From Chloroflexi bacterium UBA6077 (GTDB lineage: Bacteria > Chloroflexota > UBA6077): DNA of 64,000 nucleotides. Below, one piece after another: positions 33,447 through 41,063 of this stretch. Location: contig DIXP01000005.1 in the NCBI GenBank assembly GCA_002436065.1, positions 1-64,000 on the forward strand, given 5' to 3'. Position 1 is the stretch's first letter. Each line of letters begins with the position of its first letter. The position numbers and the translations under genes are program-made. The notes beneath the pieces were generated by a model. It saw nothing but the letters and a program-made list of their open reading frames with translations. It had not been told where the DNA came from and made no database searches.

Positions 33447-33690
33447 CAAGCCGCATGCCTCTGGGCTTTATGGTCGCTAACAAATAAACCTGACAGTAGC
33501 CCGAGGAGGGCGAAGCTCCTGCCCGGGAGGGCGAAGCTCCTGCTGAGCCGTCCAGTAGGGGGAGCAGGCGACAGACTCCAACAGGTGGCTCGCCAGGAGG
33601 CTCGCCCTCCCGCAGTGTGGACACGCCTGTTAGCCATACCGTGTCAGGTTTATTTGTTAAGGTTCTTTTAGCCCAGAGGCATGCGGCTTG
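33447..33690. repeat. Inverted-repeat element (MITE-like), 244 bp
   Basis: The two ends form a 49-base inverted repeat in three blocks. An outer 21-bp perfect match (33447-33467 with 33670-33690) and an inner 17-bp perfect match (33479-33495 with 33642-33658) are separated on both sides by 11 non-matching bases. The 146-base interior carries duplicated GAGGGCGAAGCTCCTGC units. No clear target duplication is seen (only CCTT near each end). It fills most of the 463-base space between the small gene at 33023 and the BON gene. Confidence 0.65.
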
Positions 33691-33746
33691 CCTTTTGGAC
33701 TCGTAGGGCGATGACGAGAGTCGCTGAGAGGTGGCAAGGTGGCGTA

Positions 33747-34025
33747 ATGAGGAACCATTCAGACTACTTCACTCAGACCTCCGTGGAGCAGGTGACGGAG
33801 CAGGACGAGGAGATCATCGACTGGCTCAACCGGGCGCTGGCGTCGGACCCGCGGACGACGGAGAGCCTCATCATGATAGAGGTGCACAATGGTGAGGTTG
33901 TTCTACGGGGCGAGACTGTGGTGCCCGGGGTAAGGTCGGCTGCCGAGTATGTCGCCTGGGGGATCCCAGGCGTGCACTCGGTGGTGAACCAGATAGTGCC
34001 CCATGGAGCCGCGGCAGAGGAGTGA
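33747..34025 (+). CDS. BON-domain protein
   Basis: 92 residues. The BON fold is seen in DEEIIDWLNRALASDPRTTE (first helix), IMIEVHNGEVVLRGETVVPG (beta hairpin with the conserved G-x-V-x-L-x-G) and VHSVVNQIVPHG (last strand). BON domains, as in OsmY and in pore-associated proteins, bind lipid or membrane surfaces. There is no signal peptide, so this copy should be cytoplasmic. The frame extends upstream to 33681 inside the inverted-repeat element, but the ATG at 33747 with AAGGTGG upstream starts just before the domain. A strong hairpin follows at 34101. Confidence 0.75.
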   Translation: MRNHSDYFTQTSVEQVTEQDEEIIDWLNRALASDPRTTESLIMIEVHNGEVVLRGETVVPGVRSAAEYVAWGIPGVHSVVNQIVPHGAAAEE

Positions 34026-34100
34026 GTCTGGTCCAGAGCTAGCACGATTCTTGCGCCAGGGTACAGCGTAGAAGCCTGTCGGGGGGACAGCCTTCTCGCC

Positions 34101-34136
34101 ATGCAGGGCCGGTAGTCCCACATACCGGCCCTGCAT
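34101..34136 (+). terminator. Hairpin terminator after the BON gene
   Basis: A perfect 14-bp stem (34101-34114 atgcagggccggta with 34123-34136), an 8-base loop, and TTTT at 34141-34144. Confidence 0.65.
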
Positions 34137-34151
34137 GCACTTTTACCACGT

Positions 34152-34284
34152 GTAGTGCAGGACGCTCTGCCCTGCCGTCCGGTTGCCCTGCCCCGCGGCG
34201 CTGCCCATGGGTCCGGGCGCGGGTAGAGCAGGTGGTTATGTGAGCGTACGCCAACGAGTGGCAGGGCAGAGCGCCCTGCACTAC
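34152..34284. repeat. Inverted-repeat element, 133 bp
   Basis: The 25-base ends (34152-34176 and 34260-34284) are complementary with a single mismatch around an 83-base interior. The ends contain GTGCAGGxCGCTCTGCCCTGC. No coding capacity and no visible target duplication. Confidence 0.55.
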
Positions 34285-34305
34285 GGAGTCGGGGGGGCCG
34301 GGTCC

Positions 34306-34815
34306 TTAGTTTGCTCGAACACAGGAGTGGCCTTCGGGCTCAAGGGCGTCTCCGCAAAGGGGGCAACGAGGCCTGCCAGCTGCTATCACCGCCGGTATCT
34401 GTTGGCCTAGCTGTCGCATTTGGATGACGCTGGTCGCGCAGGTGAAGGTCGGCGGACCTTCGGGGTCAGCATCGGAGTCGTGAACGAGCAGCACGAAGGT
34501 CCTGGAATCGCTCTCGTACCCCAGGGATAGCTGCCCTACCTTGAACTCCACCAGAGGGATGGCCGGGAAGCCCTCGCTGGGGCAGAAGGGGTTGGGTGGA
34601 GCGCCGTACAGCTTCCACTCGGATCTATTCGAAAGCCGTGCCAATAGCTGGTCGATGGCGACGCCCAGGGCCTGAAGCTCTTCCTTCTCCAACCAGAGAC
34701 AGGCTGCCCCCTCCTGATTGGCTGCGAGCAGCCTGAAGGTCCGCTGGCCAGGTGGTCCCACCGCGTCGGCCTCTAGCCGAAGGGTCGGTCCGAAGTTGTA
34801 AGGTGAATCCTTCAT
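34306..34815 (-). CDS. DUF3090 family protein
   Basis: 169 residues matching the DUF3090 (TIGR03847-like) pattern: an N-terminal FGPTLRLEADAVGPPGQRTF with FRLLA, then ACLWLEKEELQALGVAIDQL, a central FKVGQLSLGYESDSRTFVLL with acidic DSDADPE, and a C-terminal zinc-ribbon-like CPLCGDALEPEGHSC. In Actinobacteria this gene sits beside a SCO1664-type protein and a histidine-phosphatase. Here the SCO1664-type gene is 6.2 kb away at 41064. The biochemical role is unknown. Single gene on the minus strand, bounded by repeat elements on both sides. Confidence 0.85.
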   Translation of the reverse strand: MKDSPYNFGPTLRLEADAVGPPGQRTFRLLAANQEGAACLWLEKEELQALGVAIDQLLARLSNRSEWKLYGAPPNPFCPSEGFPAIPLVEFKVGQLSLGYESDSRTFVLLVHDSDADPEGPPTFTCATSVIQMRQLGQQIPAVIAAGRPRCPLCGDALEPEGHSCVRAN

Positions 34816-34883
34816 CCGCCTCTAATGCTCCGGGTGCTGTAACCAAGGATAGCACAGCCAGTCTGAGGTCTCCACCATTCCGC

Positions 34884-35037
34884 CAGGGCCTTTTAGTTCT
34901 GCGTCTGGCCCTCACCCCGACCCTCTCCCAGAGGGAGAGGGGGGAGTCAGAATCGCATCTCCCTCTGGGAGAGGCCGCCCGAAGGGCGGGTGAGGGCGGC
35001 GCTAGGAGCAGAGAAGCAGGAGAACTAAAAGGCCCTG
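34884..35037. mobile_element. MITE with perfect 17-bp terminal inverted repeats and 10-bp target duplication
   Basis: The ends CAGGGCCTTTTAGTTCT (34884-34900) and AGAACTAAAAGGCCCTG (35021-35037) are exact reverse complements. The element is flanked by the direct repeat ACCATTCCGC at 34874-34883 and 35038-35047. The 154-bp interior holds back-to-back CCCTCTCCC-type palindromes and no gene. It is a classic non-autonomous transposable element inserted just upstream of the iorA promoter. Confidence 0.85.
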
Positions 35038-35055
35038 ACCATTCCGCGTCGTGAC

Positions 35056-35084
35056 TTGTCGTTAACTGCTTATGGCCATATAAT
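35056..35084 (+). promoter_or_regulatory. Promoter of the iorA-iorB-paaK-ACT operon
   Basis: TTGTCG (35056-35061), a 17-base spacer and a perfect TATAAT (35079-35084), 41 bases before the GTG start of iorA and 18 bases beyond the MITE end. Confidence 0.7.
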
Positions 35085-35125
35085 ACCGCCAACTCTCCCT
35101 TTCATTTCCCAAGCTAAGAGGTCAA

Positions 35126-36970
35126 GTGAAAGCGCTACTATCTGGCAACGAGGCTATCGCCCTGGGTGCCTACCACGCCGGCGTTTCGGTGGCCGCCGCC
35201 TATCCCGGCACCCCAAGCACAGAGATTCTGGAGAACCTGGCCCGCTATTCAGACCTGCACGCCGAGTGGGCCCCTAATGAGAAGGTCGCCATGGAGGTTG
35301 CCCTGGGGGCTTCCTACGCTGGTGCTCGAGCCCTGGTGTCGATGAAGCATGTGGGGCTGAACGTGGCGGCCGACCCCTTCTTCGCCGCTTCCATCACTGG
35401 AGTGAAGGGTGGACTGGTGGTGGTGGCTGCCGATGACCCCGGCATGCACAGCTCACAGAACGAGCAGGACAACCGCCACTACGCCAGGTTCGCCAAGGTT
35501 CCGGTCCTGGAACCATCCAACAGCCAGGAGGCGTATGACCTGGTGAAGCTGGCTTTCGCTCTGAGCGAGGAGTACGACACCCCCGTTATGGTCCGCCCCA
35601 CCACCAGGGTATCTCACTCCAAGACGATAGTGACCTACGACGAAGGTCTCCTCCCCACGCGGCCGGAGCCCTCCTTCACCCGGCAGCCCGAGAAGTACGT
35701 GATGATCCCCGCCTACGCCCGTCGCCGTCACCCTCTGGTGGAGGAGCGGATCGCGAAGCTGGCGGAGTACGCTGAAGACTTCCCCTACAACGTCGTGGAA
35801 CTGCGGGACAGGAGCCTGGGCATCATAGCCAATGGCGTCGCCTACCAGTATGCTCGAGAGGTAATGCCAGGGGCCTCCTTCCTGAAGCTGGGTATGGGCT
35901 ACCCCCTTCCTCATCGGATGATTCGCGAGTTCGCGGCCGAGGTGGATCGACTTATCGTGGTGGAGGAACTCGACCCTTTCATCGAGGAAAGCCTGAAGGC
36001 GCTGGGGCTCCAGGTGGAGGGCAAGTGCTACTTCTCGCCCATAGGCGAACTCTCTCTGGAGCGAGTTGAGGCCGGCTTCCGGCAGGCGGGTCTGCTGGAG
36101 ACACCAGAGGCTGCCCCCGCCGTAGTGGAGAGCGGCCTCCCATTGCCGGCTCGGCCTCCGGCGCTCTGCCCGGGCTGCCCTCACACGGGGCTGTTCCACA
36201 CCCTGAGGCGTCTCAGTATTCGGCGGAAGGGGCAGGCGGAGGACCCGAAGGGCACCACCGAACGGCTCGGGGTGGTGATCGCCGGCGACATCGGCTGCTA
36301 CACCCTCTCTGTCCTGCCGCCCCTTCTGGCGATGGACACGACGGCCTGCATGGGCGCCAGCATCGGGAAGGCCATGGGCATGCAGAAGGCCGGGCTTCCC
36401 AACCCCGTGGTGGCGGTCATCGGGGATTCCACCTTCCTCCACTCGGGCATCCCACCCCTGCTGAACGTGGTTTACAACGGCGGCACCATCACGACAGTCA
36501 TCCTGGACAACAGCACCACGGCTATGACCGGGCACCAGGACAATCCTGGCACGGGCAGGTCGGCTCAAGGGGAGACCGCCCGAGCGGTCGACTTAGAGAA
36601 TGTGGTGAGGGGGCTCGGCGTGGAGGATGTGAAGGTGGTGGCAGCCTTTGACCTCGCGGCCATCAAGGCTGCCTTGAGAGACAGCGTCGAACGGGATGAG
36701 CCATCGGTGGTTATCGTGCGGGGTGACTGCTCCCTGTTGTCGCGAGTATCCACGGCGCCGCTGGCGGTGGACGTCGACCTGTGCAACGGCTGCGGAAGCT
36801 GCCTGCGGCTCGGTTGCCCTGCCATTAGTCGCGTCGAGGGCAAGGCATGGATAGATCCCTCCCGGTGCGTTGGATCCCGCTGTGGGCTGTGCATGCAGCT
36901 CTGCCCAACAGGAGCGATAGGGGAGCGGTCAGCTATCAGCAATCAGCCGTCAGAGGGCAGCAATGGATAA
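35126..36970 (+). CDS. iorA: Indolepyruvate:ferredoxin oxidoreductase, alpha subunit
   Basis: 614 residues, the family length. The pyrimidine-binding domain (LLSGNEAIALGAYHAGVSVA, PNEKVAMEVALGASYAGARA) is followed by the thiamine-diphosphate domain (CPGCPHTGLFH, GDIGCYTL, and VIGDSTFLHSGIP with NGG and ILDNSTTAMTGHQ). A C-terminal ferredoxin domain carries two 4Fe-4S clusters (CNGCGSCLRLGC and CVGSRCGLCMQLC). With IorB it oxidatively decarboxylates arylpyruvates to aryl-acetyl-CoA with ferredoxin as acceptor, in aromatic amino acid breakdown. The start is GTG at 35126 with AGAGGT upstream. The last 15 residues are encoded by a 7-bp tandem repeat (36929-36956) and differ from the normal tail. 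It overlaps iorB by 8 bases. Confidence 0.95.
   Translation: MKALLSGNEAIALGAYHAGVSVAAAYPGTPSTEILENLARYSDLHAEWAPNEKVAMEVALGASYAGARALVSMKHVGLNVAADPFFAASITGVKGGLVVVAADDPGMHSSQNEQDNRHYARFAKVPVLEPSNSQEAYDLVKLAFALSEEYDTPVMVRPTTRVSHSKTIVTYDEGLLPTRPEPSFTRQPEKYVMIPAYARRRHPLVEERIAKLAEYAEDFPYNVVELRDRSLGIIANGVAYQYAREVMPGASFLKLGMGYPLPHRMIREFAAEVDRLIVVEELDPFIEESLKALGLQVEGKCYFSPIGELSLERVEAGFRQAGLLETPEAAPAVVESGLPLPARPPALCPGCPHTGLFHTLRRLSIRRKGQAEDPKGTTERLGVVIAGDIGCYTLSVLPPLLAMDTTACMGASIGKAMGMQKAGLPNPVVAVIGDSTFLHSGIPPLLNVVYNGGTITTVILDNSTTAMTGHQDNPGTGRSAQGETARAVDLENVVRGLGVEDVKVVAAFDLAAIKAALRDSVERDEPSVVIVRGDCSLLSRVSTAPLAVDVDLCNGCGSCLRLGCPAISRVEGKAWIDPSRCVGSRCGLCMQLCPTGAIGERSAISNQPSEGSNG
36929..36956 (+). repeat. 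7-bp tandem repeat inside the end of iorA
   Basis: Four units: TCAGCTA, TCAGCAA, TCAGCCG, TCAGAGG. They are translated as part of the iorA C-terminal tail. Confidence 0.7.
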
Positions 36971-37571
36971 GATCGATCTGGTTTTCTCGGGGGTCGGCGG
37001 CCAGGGTATAGTCCTGATGAGCGATCTGGTGGCCGAGACGGGTCTCTCCGTGGGCTACGATGTCAAGAAGTCGGACGTCTTCGGCATGGCCCAGCGGGGC
37101 GGGAGCGTGGTGAGCTACGTCCGGTTGGGGCGTCAGGTGCTCTCCCCCCTTCCTAAGGAGGGCGATGTTGACCTTCTCATTTCCCTGGAAAAGCTTGAGG
37201 CGGCTCGGTGGGCGGGAAGCCTTCGGCAGGGTGGAGTGGTGGTGGTGAACGACCGGGTGATGTTCCCTCCCTCGGTGAGCGCCGGCACGGCGCGCTACCC
37301 ATCGGATGACGAGGTGGTGGGCGCGCTCAAGGCTAGGACGGAGCGGGTGTACCTGGTGGATGGCACGGGACTGGCGGCTGAGCTGGGGAACCCCAGGGTG
37401 CTGAACGTGGTAGTGCTGGGGTTCGTGGCGTCCCTTCTCCCACTGCCGTGGGAAGCCTGGTTGGAGACGGTCAAGACGCGCGTGCCGGAGAAGTACAGGG
37501 AGCTGAACCTGAGGGCCCTGGAGATGGGGCGGTCCGCCATGGTGGGGCGATTATACGCGGAGGGGGCGTAG
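36963..37571 (+). CDS. iorB: Indolepyruvate:ferredoxin oxidoreductase, beta subunit
   Basis: 202 residues of the 2-oxoacid ferredoxin oxidoreductase gamma-type fold. The N-terminus DLVFSGVGGQGIVLMSDLVA, KKSDVFGMAQRGGSVVSYVR and the paired glycine-rich strand DVDLLISLEKLEA are diagnostic for IorB. It forms the heterodimer with the iorA product. The start overlaps iorA by 8 bases, and the following ligase begins 2 bases after its stop, so all are co-translated. Typical length and no anomalies. Confidence 0.94.
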   Translation: MDKIDLVFSGVGGQGIVLMSDLVAETGLSVGYDVKKSDVFGMAQRGGSVVSYVRLGRQVLSPLPKEGDVDLLISLEKLEAARWAGSLRQGGVVVVNDRVMFPPSVSAGTARYPSDDEVVGALKARTERVYLVDGTGLAAELGNPRVLNVVVLGFVASLLPLPWEAWLETVKTRVPEKYRELNLRALEMGRSAMVGRLYAEGA

Positions 37572-37573
37572 CT

Positions 37574-38872
37574 ATGTATTGGGACGAGAAGAGCGAGACG
37601 GCGTCGAGGAGCGAGATGGAGGCCCTTCAGCTTGAGAGGCTCCAGCGGAAGGTGCGGGATGTCTACGAGAGGGTGCCCTTCTACCGTCGCGCCTGTCAGG
37701 AGCAAAAGGTCACTCCAGGCGATGTCCGTTCCCTGTCGGACTTGAGCAAGCTACCCTTCACCGTCAAGACCGACTTTCGGGACAACTACCCATACGGGAT
37801 GCTGGCCGTGCCGCGCAAGGAGGTGGTACGTATCCATGGTTCCAGCGGGACCACCGGGAAGCCCATAGTCGTGGCCTACACGAAGGCGGACGTTGAACTG
37901 TGGGCGGACATGATGGCCCGCAGCCTGGCGATGGGCGGTGTGACGGACGAGGACGTGGTGCAGGTTGCCTACGGCTACGGGCTGTTCACGGGAGGCCTGG
38001 GGGCGCACTACGGAGCGGAGCGGCTGGGGGCCACGGTAATCCCCATGTCAGGTGGCAACTCCAAGCGGCAGATCATGCTGATCCAGGACATGGGCACGAC
38101 CGCCATCTGCTGCACCCCCTCCTACTCGCTCTTCCTCGCTGAGACCGCCGAGCAGGAAGGAGTAGACCTCAGGAACAGCACTCTCAAGGTCGGTTTCTTC
38201 GGCGCGGAGCCCTGGTCCTACCGCATGCGAGATGAGATAGAGTCGAAGTTGGGGATGCTGGCGCTGGATATCTACGGGTTGAGCGAGATAATCGGTCCCG
38301 GCGTAGCCCAGGAGTGTCCCCACAAGAACGGTCTTCACATCTTCGAGGATCACTTCCTCCCAGAGGTGGTGGATCCGGTGACGGGCGAGCCGCTGCCTGA
38401 GGGGGAGCGGGGTGAGCTGGTGTTTACCACCATTACCAAACAGGCCCTGCCGGTCATCCGTTACCGGACCAGGGACATCACGAGCCTCCACCGTGAGAAG
38501 TGCGCCTGCGGCCGCACCCTCGTGCGGATGGAGAAGGTGCTTGGCCGGACCGATGACATGCTGATCATCCGCGGCATCAACGTATTCCCCTCCCAGATCG
38601 AATCGGTGCTGCTACAGGTGGAGGGACTGGCTCCTCACTACCGGATCGTCGTGGATCGGCAGGGTTCCCTCGACGACATGGAGATTCATGTGGAGATTTC
38701 GGAGACAGCCGTCTCCGATGTGGTGGGCCGTCTTGAGTCGATGACCAGACAGGTCCGGAAGGAGTTGGAGAGCGTCCTCGGGATCTCCGCCGTGGTGCGG
38801 CTGGTGGAGCCAGGTACAATCCAGCGGAGCGAGGGCAAGGCCAAGCGCGTCGTCGATAAGCGGGATCTGTAG
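37574..38872 (+). CDS. paaK: Phenylacetate-CoA ligase
   Basis: 432 residues of the ANL superfamily. The AMP-binding P-loop is HGSSGTTGKPIVVAYT, the adenine-site motif is DIYGLSEIIGPG, and the hinge is GRTDDMLIIRGINVFPSQIE with the catalytic Lys near the end (EGKAKRVVDKRDL). It activates phenylacetate (or related aryl acetates) to the CoA thioester with ATP, the reverse partner of IorAB. The archaeal and bacterial iorAB-paaK pairing can also act in the energy-yielding direction, forming ATP from aryl-acetyl-CoA. The reading frame is open far upstream inside iorB, but the ATG at 37574 gives the family start. The ACT gene follows 10 bases after the stop. Confidence 0.94.
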   Translation: MYWDEKSETASRSEMEALQLERLQRKVRDVYERVPFYRRACQEQKVTPGDVRSLSDLSKLPFTVKTDFRDNYPYGMLAVPRKEVVRIHGSSGTTGKPIVVAYTKADVELWADMMARSLAMGGVTDEDVVQVAYGYGLFTGGLGAHYGAERLGATVIPMSGGNSKRQIMLIQDMGTTAICCTPSYSLFLAETAEQEGVDLRNSTLKVGFFGAEPWSYRMRDEIESKLGMLALDIYGLSEIIGPGVAQECPHKNGLHIFEDHFLPEVVDPVTGEPLPEGERGELVFTTITKQALPVIRYRTRDITSLHREKCACGRTLVRMEKVLGRTDDMLIIRGINVFPSQIESVLLQVEGLAPHYRIVVDRQGSLDDMEIHVEISETAVSDVVGRLESMTRQVRKELESVLGISAVVRLVEPGTIQRSEGKAKRVVDKRDL

Positions 38873-38882
38873 GAGGACTGCT

Positions 38883-39275
38883 ATGAGGATGAAGCAGGTT
38901 TCGGTCTTCATCGAGAACAGGCCCGGCAGGCTCAAGGTGCTGCTGGAGGAGTTGTCCAAGGCGGGGATCAACCTCAGGGCGCTATCCATCGCGGACACCG
39001 CCGATTTTGGGATCGTTCGGATGATCCTGACGGACACAGAGAGGGGGCTGGCGGCGGTTCGGGCCGCCGGGTTCGCTGCCAGCACCCACGACGTGCTGAG
39101 GGTTGAGGTCTCTGACCAACCCGGCGGGCTGCTGAAGGCTATCGCGGAACCGCTGGCTGCCGCCGGAATCAATGTGGAGTACGTCTACGCCTTCGCAGAT
39201 CGTCCCCAGGAGAACGCCATGGTGGTGCTGAAGGTTGACAACGTCGACGCCGCGGAGAAGGTGCTCAACCACTAG
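38883..39275 (+). CDS. Tandem ACT-domain protein
   Basis: 130 residues with two ACT domains: residues 4-70 (VSVFIENRPGRLKVLLEELS ... RMILTD) and 71-130 (LRVEVSDQPGGLLKAIAEPL ... AMVVLKVDN). Stand-alone double ACT proteins are regularly found at the end of iorAB-paaK operons and probably sense aromatic amino acids to regulate the pathway. It is the last gene of the operon; an 18-bp stem terminator follows 29 bases after the stop. Confidence 0.9.
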   Translation: MRMKQVSVFIENRPGRLKVLLEELSKAGINLRALSIADTADFGIVRMILTDTERGLAAVRAAGFAASTHDVLRVEVSDQPGGLLKAIAEPLAAAGINVEYVYAFADRPQENAMVVLKVDNVDAAEKVLNH

Positions 39276-39303
39276 CGGCGGAAGGCGACTACACACCCGT
39301 TGG

Positions 39304-39343
39304 AGGGACAGTCCAGCCAGATCATTCTGGCTGGACTGTCCCT
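39304..39343 (+). terminator. Strong terminator of the ior operon
   Basis: A perfect 18-bp stem (39304-39321 with 39326-39343, arm agggacagtccagccaga) and a TCAT loop are followed by CTTGTTACTT. It could also serve the convergent gene ending at 39393. Confidence 0.85.
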
Positions 39344-39392
39344 CTTGTTACTTAAGCTAAGGAACAACGGGTGTTGAGTTGGTTTGGCCCCA

Positions 39393-39941
39393 CTACTGGG
39401 CGTTGGGAGCCCATCGCCCCATGCCTGGGCCCATACCCTGGCTGAACTGTCCGGTCCCTCGCTGCGACTGGCCGCCCATGCGCCCCGCGTCGCCCCTGGG
39501 TCCGGTCTCGGTCCTGTTCAGGCCATCCTTGACCCGCTCGGTCATGTTATTCAGCATGTAGTCGGCCCTCTCCTGGGTGATCCGGCCGGCCTTCACGGCC
39601 TCGTCCAGGGAAGCCTTCCTGGCAGCCAGCACCTCTTTGACCACGGCGTCTTCGGCAACACCCTTCTCCTTGGCGATCTGCACCACGGACTTGCCTGCCT
39701 GCCTCTGGGCGATGACGTCCTCGGATTTCATCCCGGTCAGCTTCTCAAGCGCTTGGGTTACGGCGCTAGAGCCCCAGCCCGCGCCCTGGTGGAGGGCGTT
39801 CATGGCACCCGCTACCGGCCCTCTCGGACCCGCTCCCGGGGCGGGCGTTGGGTCGGCCGCGAAGGCCGTGCCCACGACGCTCACGGTGAGCAACCCTGCC
39901 ACTACTGCGCTGCCAGTCAAGTACTTTAGTCCTCGTCTCAT
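39393..39941 (-). CDS. Secreted helical protein with Gly/Met/Gln-rich tail
   Basis: 182 residues. A signal peptide (KYLTGSAVVAGLLTVSVVGT, cleavage after AFA) is followed by a Pro/Gly segment (DPTPAPGAGPRGP). A helical domain (residues 55-130) contains two internal units of the type LTGMKSEDVIAQRQAGKSVV and AGRITQERADYMLNNMTERV. The second resembles the DUF2680-type repeats of secreted Chloroflexota and Firmicutes proteins. The tail is rich in Gly, Arg, Gln and Met. AAGGGAG precedes the ATG. Extracytoplasmic; function unknown. Confidence 0.72.
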   Translation of the reverse strand: MRRGLKYLTGSAVVAGLLTVSVVGTAFAADPTPAPGAGPRGPVAGAMNALHQGAGWGSSAVTQALEKLTGMKSEDVIAQRQAGKSVVQIAKEKGVAEDAVVKEVLAARKASLDEAVKAGRITQERADYMLNNMTERVKDGLNRTETGPRGDAGRMGGQSQRGTGQFSQGMGPGMGRWAPNAQ

Positions 39942-40206
39942 CTCTATTCTCCCTTTCAGAAGTGCTTGCTTGATCGTTGGCTCGTGGCCAACCTTCGAAG
40001 GGAATGATAGGGCGTGCGTGTGGAGATGGTATGGAGTTCCTGCGAAATCGTGTGGAGAAACGGAGGTGGACGCTTAGCTTCGTTGCGGCAAGGATCGAAT
40101 GGGCAACGGATAGGATCGCGGCGGGGCATGACTGTTGCTTCCATATAGCTGGAGTTGGATCAACGTTGGCGTGCGTCGAAGTGCATCATGACACTATGAG
40201 ACCTGG

Positions 40207-41051
40207 ATGCGGTCCCCACTGAAGCTATTCCGAAAATTGCGGTCCGGACTGGTAGCGGGAGCCTCGGACAACGATCCCACGCCTATGTTGGCGCCGGCTT
40301 CGCCGCGAAGCCCGATTGGTTGGAAGTGCTACGCCACACCGTCCTTCCCACCTTCCAGTTCACCCCTGACTATGTCGGGGGAGCCCTGGCACTGCTGGGG
40401 ACGACTCTGACCAGCTACGTCTACTATTGGGAGACCATCGAACAGGAGGAGGAGCGCCCATCTCGCCGGGAGTTGGGAGCAGTGCAATGGTATGCGGCGG
40501 CAGGAGTGGTGTTCACGACCCTGATATTCTGGTTCATTCTCGTTAGTACAGCGGCCACAGCCGGCGTTCAGGGCACGAGGGTGGAGACGGCCCAGGACGC
40601 GGCTGCAGCCCTCGTGCCCCTGGCCGGGACCCTGGCGGAGGAGCTGTTCGCAGTAGGACTCTTGGCCAGCGCCCTCCTGTCACTTCCAGTACTCGCAGCA
40701 ACGACAGGCTACGTGGTCATGCAGGCGTTCGATGGCACGCCCAGCATCGAGGAGCCCGTCCGGTCCGGTACCAGGCCGTTTTATGGAGTTATGGCAGTAA
40801 GTCTGGCCGCGGGCCTGGCTCTGTCGTATATGGGCATAGAGCCCATACAGCTTCTCTACATGGCAGGGATCGCGGGCGGAATTGGGAGTCCGGTGCTGCT
40901 GGTTCTGCTGTTGCTGGCTGCCGGCGACCGAGAGGTGATGGGTGAGACCAGAAATTCCGGCTTCCTTCGTGCCTGGGGTTGGTTTGCCGCTCTGGCCGTT
41001 AGTGCGGCCAGCCTTCTATATGTGTGGATGCAACTCACGAGTTCAATCTGA
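40207..41051 (+). pseudogene. Nramp-type divalent metal transporter, internally deleted and frameshifted
   Basis: The first codons (LKLFRKLRSGLVAGASDNDPT) match the start of Nramp/MntH-like transporters, including the conserved DN. Immediately after GATCCCACG the match jumps, in another frame, to YVGAGFAAKPDWLEVLRHTV, and then continues without a break through GALALLGTTLTSYVYYWETI, QTAQDAAA-like VETAQDAAAALVPLAGTLAE and the C-terminal helices. About 130-150 codons (helices 1b to 4) are missing and the frame is changed, so no functional transporter can be made. The intact C-terminal part (from 40320, about 243 residues) could still be translated but would lack half the ion site. Confidence 0.78.
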
Positions 41052-41063
41052 TCGCTTCACCCT

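Noticed and set aside
33284..33637. N-terminal extension of the small gene at 33023
   Set aside because: It runs through the inverted-repeat element and translates to ASWRA/FALPGR-type low-complexity peptides that come from the repeat itself.
35453..36568. A 371-residue minus-strand reading frame
   Set aside because: Antisense of iorA; no motifs, His/Gly-rich composition.
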